From: Microbacterium sp. UFMG61 | GTDB taxonomy: Bacteria; Actinomycetota; Actinomycetes; Actinomycetales; Microbacteriaceae | Direction: 5' to 3' | Assembly: GCF_015354505.1 (NCBI RefSeq) | Contig: NZ_JACAFP010000001.1 | Coordinates: forward strand, 276,117-340,116 | DNA length: 64,000 bases | Part shown: positions 50,325 to 59,132 of the stretch, piece by piece | Layout: each line of letters opens with the position of its first letter | Position numbering within the stretch: position 1 is the stretch's first letter | Made by a program: the position numbers and the translations under genes | Notes under the pieces: model-generated | The model's database searches: none | What the model saw: only the letters and a program-made list of their open reading frames with translations | What the model was told of the DNA's origin: nothing

Positions 50325-50359
50325 GGTTGCTGAGCGAGGAGCGCAGCGACGAGTCGAAG
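50325..50359. repeat. Interspersed GGTTGCTGAGC...GTCGAAG motif
   Basis: Lies in the 74-bp gap between prpB and prpC and shares its ends with the complement of the motif at 20307. Adjacent GAGCGCAGCGAAG at 50301-50313 repeats the same words. Confidence 0.5.
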
Positions 50360-50376
50360 TACACGAAGGAGTGAGC

Positions 50377-51510
50377 ATGACCGAGCCGGACATCAAGAAG
50401 GGCCTCGCGGGCGTCGTCGTCGACACGACGGCGATCTCGAAAGTCAACCCCGAGACGAACAGCCTGCTGTACCGCGGGTATCCGGTGCAGGAGCTGGCGG
50501 CGACCCAGTCGTTCGAAGCGGTCGCGTACCTGCTGTGGCACGGAGAGCTGCCGACGTTCGAAGAGCTCGCCGCCTTCCGCGCCAAGGAGCGCCCTCACCG
50601 CGCGCTGAGCGACAGCGTCAAGGCGGCGATCGACCTGATCCCGCTCGAGGCGCACCCGATGGACGAGGTGCGCACGGCCGTGAGTCTGATCGGCGCCTCC
50701 GACACGAACGCCGGCGGATCGGTGCTGGATGCCGGGGGCAGCCCCGAGGAGAACCTCGAGCGCAGCATCCGTCTGTTCGCCGCTCTGCCGGCGATCGTCG
50801 CCTACGGCCAGCGCCGCCGTCGCGGCGAGCAGCCGATCGAACCGCGCGACGACCTCGACTACTCGGCGAACTTCCTCTGGATGACGTTCGGCGAAGAGGC
50901 CGACCCGGTGGTCGTCGACGCGTTCAACCGCTCGATGATCCTGTATGCCGAGCACTCGTTCAACGCCTCGACCTTCACGGCCCGCGTGATCACCTCGACC
51001 CTCAGCGACCTGTACTCGGCCGTCGTCGGAGCGATCGGCGCGCTCAAGGGCCCGCTGCACGGCGGTGCCAACGAGGCCGTGCTGCACATCTTCGACGAGA
51101 TCGGCGAGGCGTCCAACGTCGTGCCGTGGCTCGATAAGGCGCTGGCTGAGAAGCGCAAGATCATGGGCTTCGGCCACCGCGTGTACAAGAGCGGCGACTC
51201 GCGTGTGCCCACCATGAAGGCCGCGCTCGACACGCTCGTCGAGCACTACGACCGCGCCGAGGTGGCCGCGCTGTACGACGCTCTCGAGGCGGAGTTCGTC
51301 GCGCGCAAGGGCATCTACCCGAACCTCGACTACCCGTCGGGTCCGGCGTACAACCTGATCGGCTTCGACACGCTGACCTTCACGCCGCTGTTCGTGGCGG
51401 CGCGGGTGACGGGGTGGACGGCGCACGTGATCGAGCAGGCCGGCGCCAACGCGCTGATCCGTCCGCTGTCGTTCTACGACGGCGTCGACGAGCGTCACGT
51501 CGAGGGCTAG
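50377..51510 (+). CDS. prpC: 2-methylcitrate synthase / citrate synthase family
   Basis: 377 residues. GVVVDTTAISKVNPETNSLLYRGYPVQEL is typical of PrpC. Active-site His in LKGPLHGGANEAV, His in MGFGHRVYKSGD, and Asp in the YPNLDYPSG region. It condenses propionyl-CoA with oxaloacetate. ATG 50377 has GAAGGAG 6 nt upstream; the in-frame GTG at 50371 lies inside that site. Confidence 0.92.
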   Translation: MTEPDIKKGLAGVVVDTTAISKVNPETNSLLYRGYPVQELAATQSFEAVAYLLWHGELPTFEELAAFRAKERPHRALSDSVKAAIDLIPLEAHPMDEVRTAVSLIGASDTNAGGSVLDAGGSPEENLERSIRLFAALPAIVAYGQRRRRGEQPIEPRDDLDYSANFLWMTFGEEADPVVVDAFNRSMILYAEHSFNASTFTARVITSTLSDLYSAVVGAIGALKGPLHGGANEAVLHIFDEIGEASNVVPWLDKALAEKRKIMGFGHRVYKSGDSRVPTMKAALDTLVEHYDRAEVAALYDALEAEFVARKGIYPNLDYPSGPAYNLIGFDTLTFTPLFVAARVTGWTAHVIEQAGANALIRPLSFYDGVDERHVEG

Positions 51511-51520
51511 CCTCCCCGCC

Positions 51521-51581
51521 GTTCGAATCGCTCACTTTGCAGAAAACCTCGGGCGGAATCTGCCAAGTGAGCGATTCGAAC
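51521..51581. repeat. Palindromic intergenic element, copy 3
   Basis: 22-bp arms (51521-51542, starting GTTCGAATCGCTCACT, and 51560-51581) pair with one mismatch around a 17-nt loop. Between convergent gene ends, like copy 2; its left flank CCTCCCCG-C matches copy 1. Confidence 0.9.
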
Positions 51582-51593
51582 GTGTGGGCGGGG

Positions 51594-52025
51594 TCAGCTC
51601 GACCGGGGGAGGCTGCCGAGCTCGGTACCCGTGGCGTCCATGATCACGAGCACATCGCCGTCGAGGGCGACCGCGCGCACGCCGCGCATCCAGTCGTCGA
51701 CACCGGGGCAGGCCTTCAGGGTCGAGGCGAAGCGGGCGAGGTCGACGCGGTCGCCGTTCACCGAATAGGTCGTGGTGACGCCGTTGCAGCCGTCGCTGCC
51801 GGTGACCGTGCCGTCGGCGGCGAACTCGAGGTGCGGCTGGCCTGCGGCGTCCTCTCCCCACAGTCCGACGAGCTTCTCGACGACGGCCGCCTCTTCGCTG
51901 TTCGGCTCGGGGGTCGAGGTCGGGGCCTCGCCAGGAGTGCTGGTCGCACAGGCCGTGCCCAGCAGGGCGAAGGCCCCCAGCATCGCGAGGCCGACGAGGT
52001 TTCGTGCTCTGCGGTGGGTGCTCAT
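51594..52025 (-). CDS. META-domain lipoprotein
   Basis: 143 residues. Lipobox LLGTAC after a signal peptide, a Pro/Thr linker, then a META (HslJ-like) domain: LEFAADGTVTGSDGCNGVTTTYSVNGD, with the conserved DGCN turn, and FASTLKACPG. Envelope-located, function unknown. ATG 52025 follows TACCAT by 7 nt; a start at 52034 is also possible. Confidence 0.83.
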   Translation of the reverse strand: MSTHRRARNLVGLAMLGAFALLGTACATSTPGEAPTSTPEPNSEEAAVVEKLVGLWGEDAAGQPHLEFAADGTVTGSDGCNGVTTTYSVNGDRVDLARFASTLKACPGVDDWMRGVRAVALDGDVLVIMDATGTELGSLPRSS

Positions 52026-52362
52026 GCTGGTCATGGTAACCGGATCGGCCGCCAGAATACTGAGTTCTCAGCGGATTCGACGGTGTGGAGACGCGGCCGT
52101 CGGGTCGCGGTGCCTCGCGCGTATACCCCGCAGACGAGTGCCAGGTCAAATGGCAAAATTCTGGTAAACAATTCTCCCATTCTGTGGATTTACTGGGTAC
52201 TCTGCTTGAGATCCCTGTTCGTCCCGACGGGCAGGATCCTGCTTGTCGGGGGGCCAGCGTCGCAGTTCACGCCTCCACCGGGAGGCGGCCGGTTCTGTGC
52301 TCCGTGCGCGTGCCGGAACTGAAACTGACTGACGATCCGTGACCAGCAAGGACATACATCAC
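52026..52362 (+). other. Upstream region and leader of the secreted protease (337 bp)
   Basis: No gene seen. Contains TGCCA...TGGCA near 52139 and a nested hairpin at 52223-52250 (CCCGAC/GTCGGG enclosing GCAG-GATC-CTGC). The AT-richer stretch 52150-52200 is where a promoter would lie, but I cannot fix its boxes. I tested it by eye for a c-di-AMP riboswitch and found no match. Confidence 0.4.
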
Positions 52363-54537
52363 ATGAAGCACAGAGTGACAGGTCGACGCCCTCTGGCGTT
52401 GACCGCCGCCACCGCGCTCGCCCTGTCGGGCCTGCTCGTGGCAGGCCCGGCATACGCCGAGGATGGCGCAGAGCCGACTCCGACTCCCTCTCCGACCGCG
52501 ACGTCGGAGAACGAGGCCCCGGCCACGGACGCACCCGTCGACGATGCTCCGCCGGCCGACCTCGTCAAGGTGGCCGACACGGCCGCCGAGCACGGCGTCG
52601 AGTTCGTGGCCAGCGGCATGAACGCCGAGGGCCAGAAGATCACGGTCGTCTCCGAAGAGGGCGCGACCGATGATGCGGCCATCAAGGCCTTCGCCGCAGA
52701 GGCCGACATCCCGGCGGCCACCGTCGTGACGCTCGGAAGCACCCCGAAGGCGTTCGCCGAGGGCGACGTCGTCGGTGGACAGGGATACCTGAGCGTCAGC
52801 CAGGACGACCTCCTCTACAACTGCTCCGTCGGATTCGCCGCGTGGAGCCCCGAGCGTGAGCCGGCGCTGCTCAGCGCCGGGCACTGCGCGCTCGATGACA
52901 ACAACCTCAAGATGGCCGGAACCCTCTGGAGCGTGCCGAGCGAGCAGCCCGCAGCCGGCGGCGACGACGAGCTGCCCGCGACGCCCGAGGTCCTCGGCAC
53001 CTTCGGGTTCGCGCAGTTCGGCAGCACGAACAACGCTCCGGGTGCGGACGGCGACACGAACGCCACCGACATCTCGGTGATCGATGTCGCAGCGGGCACC
53101 AACCCGCTGCCGCTCGTCACCGACTGGACCACGGCCACCGAAGCCTACGACTCGCTCGCAGAAAGCGGAGTCGCGGTCAAGGCCGTCGGTGCGGCCGTTC
53201 CCGGGCCCGTGTCGAAGAGCGGTCGCACGACCGGCTTCACGACAGGTGCGATCGATGGCAACGACATCGTGGACGGTTGGTTGAAGATCGAGGACCGCTG
53301 GGTTCAGGGCTTCTCCAGCAACACGGTCGCCGGCCCCGGCGACTCGGGTGGAGCTGTCATCCAGGGCAACACCGCAGTCGGCCTCATCTCCGGTGGCGTC
53401 GAGGCTGGGCCAGGGCAGGAACAGTGGACCTGGTCGGCATCGCTCACCACGGCTCTCCCCAAGACCAACGGCTACGAGGTCGCTCTCGACCTCGACGCCC
53501 CGGTCGTGGACGGCCTGGCCAGCGGCGCTGAGGTCAACCCCGGTGCGACCATCACCGGAACCGCTCCCGGATCCGACACCGTGACCGTCACCGGTCTCGG
53601 CGCAGAGCAGACCGTCGACGTCGTCGACGGGAAGTTCTCGTTCATCGGACCCGTCGAGCTCGGTGCCGCAGAGATCACCATCACCGGTGTGAACGGCCTC
53701 AGCACCTCGCCGACCACCACGCTGAACCTGACGGTGGTTCCCGCTCCGCTCCTCGCACCGGTCATCACCTCGCCGGCAGACGGATCCACCGTGAACGAGC
53801 CCGTCACCGCGGCCTCGGGCACCGGACTCCCGACCGCCGAGATCGCGGTCAGCGACGCCGACGGCGAGACCCTCGGCACGGCCGTGGTCGCTGCTGACGG
53901 AAACTGGACCGTCGACGGACTGAAGCTCGGCTACAAGGCCGAGCACCAGATCGTCGTCACCCAGACCCGCATCATCGAGGGCGAGCCCGAGACCTCGCCT
54001 CAGGCGACCTCGACCTTCGCGGTCATCCCCGCGTCGCCCGTCGTGACCTCGGTCGCCAACGGCGCAGAGTTCCCGCACGACGGTGGACCCTCGGTGCTCT
54101 CGGGCACCGGCATCAGCGGCGCGAAGGTCACCGTGACCCTCACCGGCGCCGAGCCGGCACCGGCGGCCACGACGGCAGCACTCGCGGCATCCTTCGCCGC
54201 AGCCAGCGGCACGTTCACGACCACGGTCGAGAGCGGCTCGTGGGCTGTCGACTTCGGCGCGGCCCTGCAGCCCGGCACGTACACCGTGTCGGTGACGCAG
54301 GCCCTGGCCGGCGTCGCCTCGGCTCCGACCGACGTGGCGTTCTCGGTCCTCGCGGCCCCGGCCCCGGCCCCGGCCCCGGGCGGCGGTGGAGCTGCTCCGG
54401 CTCCCGGTGGTGACGGCGATCTCGCCGTGACCGGTGGCGACGTGATCGTCCCGCTCACCGCAGCGGCGATCGCTCTCGCACTGCTGTCGGGTGGATTCCT
54501 GCTCCTCGCTCGCCGTCGCCAGACGATCGAGAGCTGA
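52363..54537 (+). CDS. Secreted chymotrypsin-like serine protease with LAXTG cell-wall anchor
   Basis: 724 residues. Signal peptide (cleavage after AYA, residue ~32), a Pro/Thr-rich pro-region with inhibitor-like sequence (VKVADTAAEHGVEFVASG), then an S1-type protease with His174 (SAGHC), Asp236 (TDISVID) and Ser328 (GDSGGA). Three Ig-like modules follow, and the C-terminus is LAVTG, a hydrophobic helix and ARRRQTIES. LAXTG is the motif used by class E sortases of high-GC actinobacteria. ATG 52363 is chosen; the GTG at 52339 adds eight residues. Confidence 0.88.
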   Translation: MKHRVTGRRPLALTAATALALSGLLVAGPAYAEDGAEPTPTPSPTATSENEAPATDAPVDDAPPADLVKVADTAAEHGVEFVASGMNAEGQKITVVSEEGATDDAAIKAFAAEADIPAATVVTLGSTPKAFAEGDVVGGQGYLSVSQDDLLYNCSVGFAAWSPEREPALLSAGHCALDDNNLKMAGTLWSVPSEQPAAGGDDELPATPEVLGTFGFAQFGSTNNAPGADGDTNATDISVIDVAAGTNPLPLVTDWTTATEAYDSLAESGVAVKAVGAAVPGPVSKSGRTTGFTTGAIDGNDIVDGWLKIEDRWVQGFSSNTVAGPGDSGGAVIQGNTAVGLISGGVEAGPGQEQWTWSASLTTALPKTNGYEVALDLDAPVVDGLASGAEVNPGATITGTAPGSDTVTVTGLGAEQTVDVVDGKFSFIGPVELGAAEITITGVNGLSTSPTTTLNLTVVPAPLLAPVITSPADGSTVNEPVTAASGTGLPTAEIAVSDADGETLGTAVVAADGNWTVDGLKLGYKAEHQIVVTQTRIIEGEPETSPQATSTFAVIPASPVVTSVANGAEFPHDGGPSVLSGTGISGAKVTVTLTGAEPAPAATTAALAASFAAASGTFTTTVESGSWAVDFGAALQPGTYTVSVTQALAGVASAPTDVAFSVLAAPAPAPAPGGGGAAPAPGGDGDLAVTGGDVIVPLTAAAIALALLSGGFLLLARRRQTIES

Positions 54538-54558
54538 TCACCTGATCTGATCTGATCG

Positions 54559-54593
54559 GAAGAAGCCCGGCATCGATGATGCCGGGCTTCTTC
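54559..54593. terminator. 16-bp hairpin terminator
   Basis: GAAGAAGCCCGGCATC and its exact complement with a 3-nt loop, followed by TGTGT, just after the protease gene. Confidence 0.9.
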
Positions 54594-54629
54594 TGTGTAG
54601 GGTGATGACGCGGTGAGGCAGCATTTCTG

Positions 54630-54637
54630 CAACGTTG
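54630..54637. promoter_or_regulatory. Partial LacI operator CAACGTTG
   Basis: An 8-bp core of the TACAACGTTGTA palindrome found at 55762, located 25 bp before the LacI gene; fits autoregulation. Confidence 0.5.
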
Positions 54638-54662
54638 ACATCGCACTGATCCAGGAGGCGCC

Positions 54663-55673
54663 ATGGCGGTGACGCTGCACGACGTCGCCCGCCTCGCGAG
54701 CGTCTCGATCAAGACGGTGTCGAACGTCATCAACGACTATCCGCACATCCGTCCGGCGACGCGCGAGAAGGTCGAGGCGGCGATCGCGGAGCTCGGCTAT
54801 ACCCCCAACCTCACCGCCCGCAATCTCCGTTCCGGACGCACGGGTGCGATCGCCCTCGCACTGCCCGACCTCGGACTGCCGTACTTCGCCGAGCTCGCCG
54901 CGCTCGTGATCCAGGAGGCGGAGGCGGCGGGAGTCGTGGTCCTCGTCGAGCAGACCGGCGCGGATCGCACTCGCGAGCTCGATCTGCTGCGCAGCCCCCG
55001 ACTCAAGCTCACCGATGGCCTGATCTTCAGCCCGCTGGGCATGGGTCAGCAGGATGCCGCGGCGCTCGACGTGTCGTTTCCGCTGGTGCTTCTCGGCGAG
55101 CGCATCTTCGACGGTCCCGCCGATCACGTCACCATGCGCAACGTCGAGGCGGCGCGCGCCGCGACCGAGCACCTGCTCGCACAGGGGAGGCGTCGCATCG
55201 CTGTCGTGGGCGCGCACGAGGGCGAGGTCCTCGGCTCTGCAGCTCTGCGTCTGCAGGGCTATCGTGCGGCGCTCGAGGCCGCGGGCATCGGCTACGACGA
55301 GACGATCATCGGCTACACGACCCTGTGGCATCGGGCGAACGGCGCTGATTCCATGCGCGAACTGCTCGCACGAGGCGGCGAGTTCGATGCGGTGTTCGGG
55401 CTCAACGACACCCTCGCGCTCGGTGCGATGCGGGTGCTGCAGGAGTCGGGACGCCGAGTGCCGGATGACGTCGCGGTGGTCGGCTTCGACGGGTTGGACG
55501 AGGCCGCCTACTCGATCCCGTCGCTCACGACGGTGGATCCGGGTCGCGCGTGGATCGCGAAGACGGCCGTGTCCACGCTGCTGGAGCGCATCGCGGGGGC
55601 GGTCGAGGTCCCCGCCAGGACGCTGCTGGCTGACTACAGCATCCTCGAGCGGGAATCCGCCCCTTCGGCCTGA
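54663..55673 (+). CDS. LacI-family regulator of the arabinan/arabinoside locus
   Basis: 336 residues. LacI HTH at 3-50 (VTLHDVARLASVSIKTVSNVINDYPHIRPATREKV) with hinge helix, then a periplasmic-binding-like sensor domain ending SLTTVDPGR. AGGAGG precedes the ATG. The downstream gene promoter carries two ACAACGTT operators, so this protein probably represses the importer and the glycosidase genes, with an arabino-oligosaccharide as likely inducer. Confidence 0.9.
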   Translation: MAVTLHDVARLASVSIKTVSNVINDYPHIRPATREKVEAAIAELGYTPNLTARNLRSGRTGAIALALPDLGLPYFAELAALVIQEAEAAGVVVLVEQTGADRTRELDLLRSPRLKLTDGLIFSPLGMGQQDAAALDVSFPLVLLGERIFDGPADHVTMRNVEAARAATEHLLAQGRRRIAVVGAHEGEVLGSAALRLQGYRAALEAAGIGYDETIIGYTTLWHRANGADSMRELLARGGEFDAVFGLNDTLALGAMRVLQESGRRVPDDVAVVGFDGLDEAAYSIPSLTTVDPGRAWIAKTAVSTLLERIAGAVEVPARTLLADYSILERESAPSA

Positions 55674-55715
55674 TCCGTCTTCCCGAGGCCCTGTCGGACG
55701 ACGTCGAAATGGCGA

Positions 55716-55773
55716 TTGACAGTTCCTCCGAATGGAGTCACAATACATTTACAACGTTTACTACAACGTTGTA
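55716..55773 (+). promoter_or_regulatory. Arabinoside operon promoter with two LacI operators
   Basis: -35 TTGACA (55716-55721), 17-bp spacer, -10 CACAAT (55739-55744). Immediately downstream lie TTACAACGTTTA (55749-55760) and the perfect palindrome TACAACGTTGTA (55762-55773), spaced 13 bp centre to centre. A LacI-family protein bound there would block initiation. Confidence 0.75.
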
Positions 55774-55846
55774 AATTGTGGGATCGCTTGAGCGATGCAG
55801 CCGAGCGACGACAACGCAGTCATCTCCCGAGAGGAATCACAGCACA

Positions 55847-57169
55847 ATGAAGTCACGGATCCTGGCCGTCGCCGGCGTCATCGCCCTCGCCTCGGCAGCA
55901 CTCACCGGATGCTCGACCGGCGCCGCCGCAGGCGGTGACGGCGACACCCTCACCTTCATGTTCCGCGGCAGCGACGCGGAGAAGGCGGCGTACACCGCAG
56001 CGATCGAGCAGTTCGAGAAGGACAACGACGTCACGGTGAAGATCATCATGACGACGGCCGACGAGTACAGCACCAAGCTCAAGGCGGCGATCACCGGCAA
56101 GCAGATCCCCGACGTCTTCTACGTCGATCCGGGCAGCGTGCAGGCGTACGTGAAGTCCGGGATCATCAAGGACATCACGGAGGAGGTCGAGGCTTCCGTC
56201 GATCTCGACGACGTCTGGCAGTACGGCGTCGACAGCTACCGCTTCGACGGCGCTCTCATGGGTCAGGGCCCGATCTACGCGATGCCCAAGGACGTGGGTC
56301 CCTTCTCGTTCGGCTACAACAGGACGATGTTCGAGGCCGCGGGCATCCCGCTGCCCTCGGTCGACGAGCCCTACACGTGGGACGAGTTCATCGACGTCGC
56401 CAAGAAGCTCACGCTCGACACCGACGGCGACGGCGTCCTCGATCAGTGGGGCACCGGCCTCAACGTGCAGTGGAACCTGCAGTCCTTCGTCTGGTCGAAC
56501 GGCGGCGACTGGCTGAACGACGACCGCACCGAGGTCACCGTCGACAGCCCCGAGTTCGCCGAGGCCCTGCAGTTCTTCGCAGACATGCAGAACGTCGCGC
56601 AGGTGACCCCGTCGGTCACCGACGCGCAGACCCTCGACACCTACCAGCGATGGATGCAGGGCGAGATCGGGTTCTTCCCGGTCGGGCCGTGGGACGTGCC
56701 CACCTACGAGACGCTGGACTTCGACTGGGATCTGATCCCGTACCCGGTCGGCTCGACCGGCGAGACCTCCACGTGGATCGGCACACTCGGCATCGCGGTC
56801 GCGGAGTCGTCGAAGAATGCCGACCTCGCGACGAAGCTCGCGATCTACCTCTCCACGGATGAGACCGCGCAGCAGTCCCTCGTCGACGCCGGGGTCCAGG
56901 TGCCCAACCTGAAGGACATGGCCGACACGTGGGTGGCTTCTGCGACGCTGCCTCCCGCCAACAAGCAGGAGTTCCTCGACATCGTCAACGAGGACGGTCG
57001 CGCCCTGCCCGCGAACACGACCTACAGCGCCGAGTGGTACGACGAGCTCTTCAAGAACATCCAGCCCGTGCTCGACGGCAAGCAGACCGCCGCCGACTAC
57101 CTCTCCGAGGTGCAGCCGCGCATGCAGGAGCTCCTCGACAAGGCCAACGCCGACGCCGGCATCGGCTGA
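55847..57169 (+). CDS. Sugar ABC transporter solute-binding lipoprotein (arabinoside locus)
   Basis: 440 residues. Lipobox LTGC (about Cys22) and a carbohydrate-binding fold: MFRGSDAEKAAYTAAIEQFEK, PDVFYVDPGSVQAYV, DTDGDGVLDQWGTGL (a Ca-binding-like loop), and GEIGFFPVGPWDV. The ATG at 55847 follows GAGAGG with a long spacing; the frame to 55778 crosses the promoter leader. First gene of the importer operon. Confidence 0.9.
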   Translation: MKSRILAVAGVIALASAALTGCSTGAAAGGDGDTLTFMFRGSDAEKAAYTAAIEQFEKDNDVTVKIIMTTADEYSTKLKAAITGKQIPDVFYVDPGSVQAYVKSGIIKDITEEVEASVDLDDVWQYGVDSYRFDGALMGQGPIYAMPKDVGPFSFGYNRTMFEAAGIPLPSVDEPYTWDEFIDVAKKLTLDTDGDGVLDQWGTGLNVQWNLQSFVWSNGGDWLNDDRTEVTVDSPEFAEALQFFADMQNVAQVTPSVTDAQTLDTYQRWMQGEIGFFPVGPWDVPTYETLDFDWDLIPYPVGSTGETSTWIGTLGIAVAESSKNADLATKLAIYLSTDETAQQSLVDAGVQVPNLKDMADTWVASATLPPANKQEFLDIVNEDGRALPANTTYSAEWYDELFKNIQPVLDGKQTAADYLSEVQPRMQELLDKANADAGIG

Positions 57170-57251
57170 TCATCGTGCGGGGCCGTGCGTGTGCGCGGCC
57201 CCGCAGCCACCCCGCAGCCCCATCCGCCCCGTTCTCTGAGAAGAGGTGACC

Positions 57252-58157
57252 ATGTCGACGACGATGACATCCCGTCGCTCCCGACTGCACCGCCGTGAAC
57301 ATCTCGTCGCGGCCGCGTTCGTCGCGATCCCCGTGCTCGGCTTCCTGATCTTCATCGCGTACCCGCTGCTGTTCTCGTTCTACGCCTCGTTCACCAAATG
57401 GAACGGTCTGAGCGACCCGGTCTTCAACGGGCTCGACAACTACGTCGAGATGTTCAACGACCCGTACTTCTGGCAGGCGATGGGCAACACCGTCTTCCTG
57501 ATGATCGGCATCCCGATCGGACTCGTCCTGTCGCTGCTGCTCGCGCTCGCGCTCAATCGCAGTATGCGCGGCACGACGTTCTTCCGCACCGTCTACTACG
57601 TGCCGGTCATCTCGTCGCTCGCCGCCGTCGCGATCCTCTGGCAGTGGGCGTACAACGGCGACTTCGGTCTCATCAACCAGGTGCTCGCGATCGTCGGCAT
57701 CGACGGGCCCAACTGGCTCCAGAACGCCGACACCGCGAAGCCCGCGATCATCATCATGTCGGTGTGGAAGGGCCTCGGCTTCTCGATGCTGCTGTACCTC
57801 GCCGCACTGCAGTCGGTGCCCAGGCATCTGTACGAGGCGGCGGCCATCGACGGCGCGAACGCGTTCCAGCAGTTCCGGCACATCACGATCCCGATGCTGA
57901 GTCCGGTGACGTTCTTCCTCGTCGTGACCAGCATCATCGGCGGCGCCCAGATCTTCATCGAGATCAACATCATGACCCCGACCGGCGGCCCCGAGTTCTC
58001 GACGGCATCCATCGTCTGGTACATCTGGCAGAAGGCATTCAACTACCTGCAGATGGGCTACGCCACCGCGATGTCGGTCGTGCTCGGGCTCCTGGTCTTC
58101 GTGATCACCGCGATCCAGTTCCGGATCAACCGCCGCTTCCAGTTCTCGATCGACTGA
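57252..58157 (+). CDS. Sugar ABC transporter permease (MalF type)
   Basis: 301 residues, six TM helices, EAA loop SVPRHLYEAAAIDGANAFQQF. ATG 57252 with AGAGGTG just upstream. Works with the permease at 58166; no ATPase gene in the operon, so a shared ATPase elsewhere is expected. Confidence 0.92.
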   Translation: MSTTMTSRRSRLHRREHLVAAAFVAIPVLGFLIFIAYPLLFSFYASFTKWNGLSDPVFNGLDNYVEMFNDPYFWQAMGNTVFLMIGIPIGLVLSLLLALALNRSMRGTTFFRTVYYVPVISSLAAVAILWQWAYNGDFGLINQVLAIVGIDGPNWLQNADTAKPAIIIMSVWKGLGFSMLLYLAALQSVPRHLYEAAAIDGANAFQQFRHITIPMLSPVTFFLVVTSIIGGAQIFIEINIMTPTGGPEFSTASIVWYIWQKAFNYLQMGYATAMSVVLGLLVFVITAIQFRINRRFQFSID

Positions 58158-58165
58158 GGCCCATC

Positions 58166-59131
58166 ATGAGTCAGCTCGTATCCGAGACCGCCGACGACAC
58201 CGTCGCGGTCACCGTCCCCACCGCCCGCCGTCGCCGCACGCTTCGCGGAGGTGTGGGGCGTCCGACCGGCAACGGCGTGACGACGGGACGGTCGCGCACC
58301 GCCCGACGCCGCATCGTCGACGCCATCCTCCTCACCGTGCTGTCGCTCGGCGGTGTGATCATGATCGCGCCGCTGCTGTGGACCTTCAGCACCTCTCTCA
58401 AGACCAAGGAGGCCGTCTTCGCGCTGCCACCGCAGTGGATCCCCGATCCCGTGCAGTGGGAGAACTACATCCGAGTGTGGTCTGCCGGTCCGCTCGCGAG
58501 CGGCATCGTGAACAGCCTCATCGTGTCGGTGAGCGTCACGATCGTCGGCACCGTGAGCTCCGCGATCGCGGCGTTCGCATTCGCGAAGATGCGGCTGCCG
58601 TTCAAGAACGTCGTGTTCCTGTCGCTGCTCGCAGCGATCATGATCCCGTTCCCGACGATCATGATCCCGCAGTTCACGATGTTCGCGAACGCCGGACTCG
58701 TCGACACGCTGTGGCCACTCATCCTGCCCGGGATCTTCGGCAACATCGTCATGATCTTCTTCCTGCGCCAGTACCTCGACTCGGTGCCGGACTCGATCAT
58801 CGAGGCGGCGAAGCTCGACGGCGCCGGGTACCTGCGCATCTTCGGGACGCTCATCTTCCCGGCGATCCGGCCGGCGATCGCCGCGCAGTTCATCCTCTGG
58901 TTCATGGCGGTGTGGAACGACTACCTCGCACCGATCATCTACCTGAACACCCCCGAACGTCAGACGCTGCAGCTCGTCATCGCCAGCTTCAACGCCACCT
59001 ACGCCAGCCAGACCGACTATCCGCTGATCATGGCGGCGTCGTTCATCGCGCTGATCCCGGTGCTCACCGTGTTCGTGGTGTTCCAGAAGCAGATCATCGA
59101 ATCCGTGGCGCTCACCGGAGCGAAGGGCTGA
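58166..59131 (+). CDS. Sugar ABC transporter permease (MalG type)
   Basis: 321 residues: a ~50-residue Arg/Thr-rich cytoplasmic head, then six TM helices with the EAA loop SVPDSIIEAAKLDGAGYLRIF. Starts 8 nt after the partner permease stop and ends 1 nt before the GH43 start. Confidence 0.92.
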   Translation: MSQLVSETADDTVAVTVPTARRRRTLRGGVGRPTGNGVTTGRSRTARRRIVDAILLTVLSLGGVIMIAPLLWTFSTSLKTKEAVFALPPQWIPDPVQWENYIRVWSAGPLASGIVNSLIVSVSVTIVGTVSSAIAAFAFAKMRLPFKNVVFLSLLAAIMIPFPTIMIPQFTMFANAGLVDTLWPLILPGIFGNIVMIFFLRQYLDSVPDSIIEAAKLDGAGYLRIFGTLIFPAIRPAIAAQFILWFMAVWNDYLAPIIYLNTPERQTLQLVIASFNATYASQTDYPLIMAASFIALIPVLTVFVVFQKQIIESVALTGAKG

Positions 59132-59132
59132 C

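Noticed and set aside
52026..52362. c-di-AMP (ydaO-yuaA) riboswitch before the secreted protease
   Set aside because: Secreted wall proteins in actinobacteria often have one, but the conserved GGGGTGAATCC-type core is absent.
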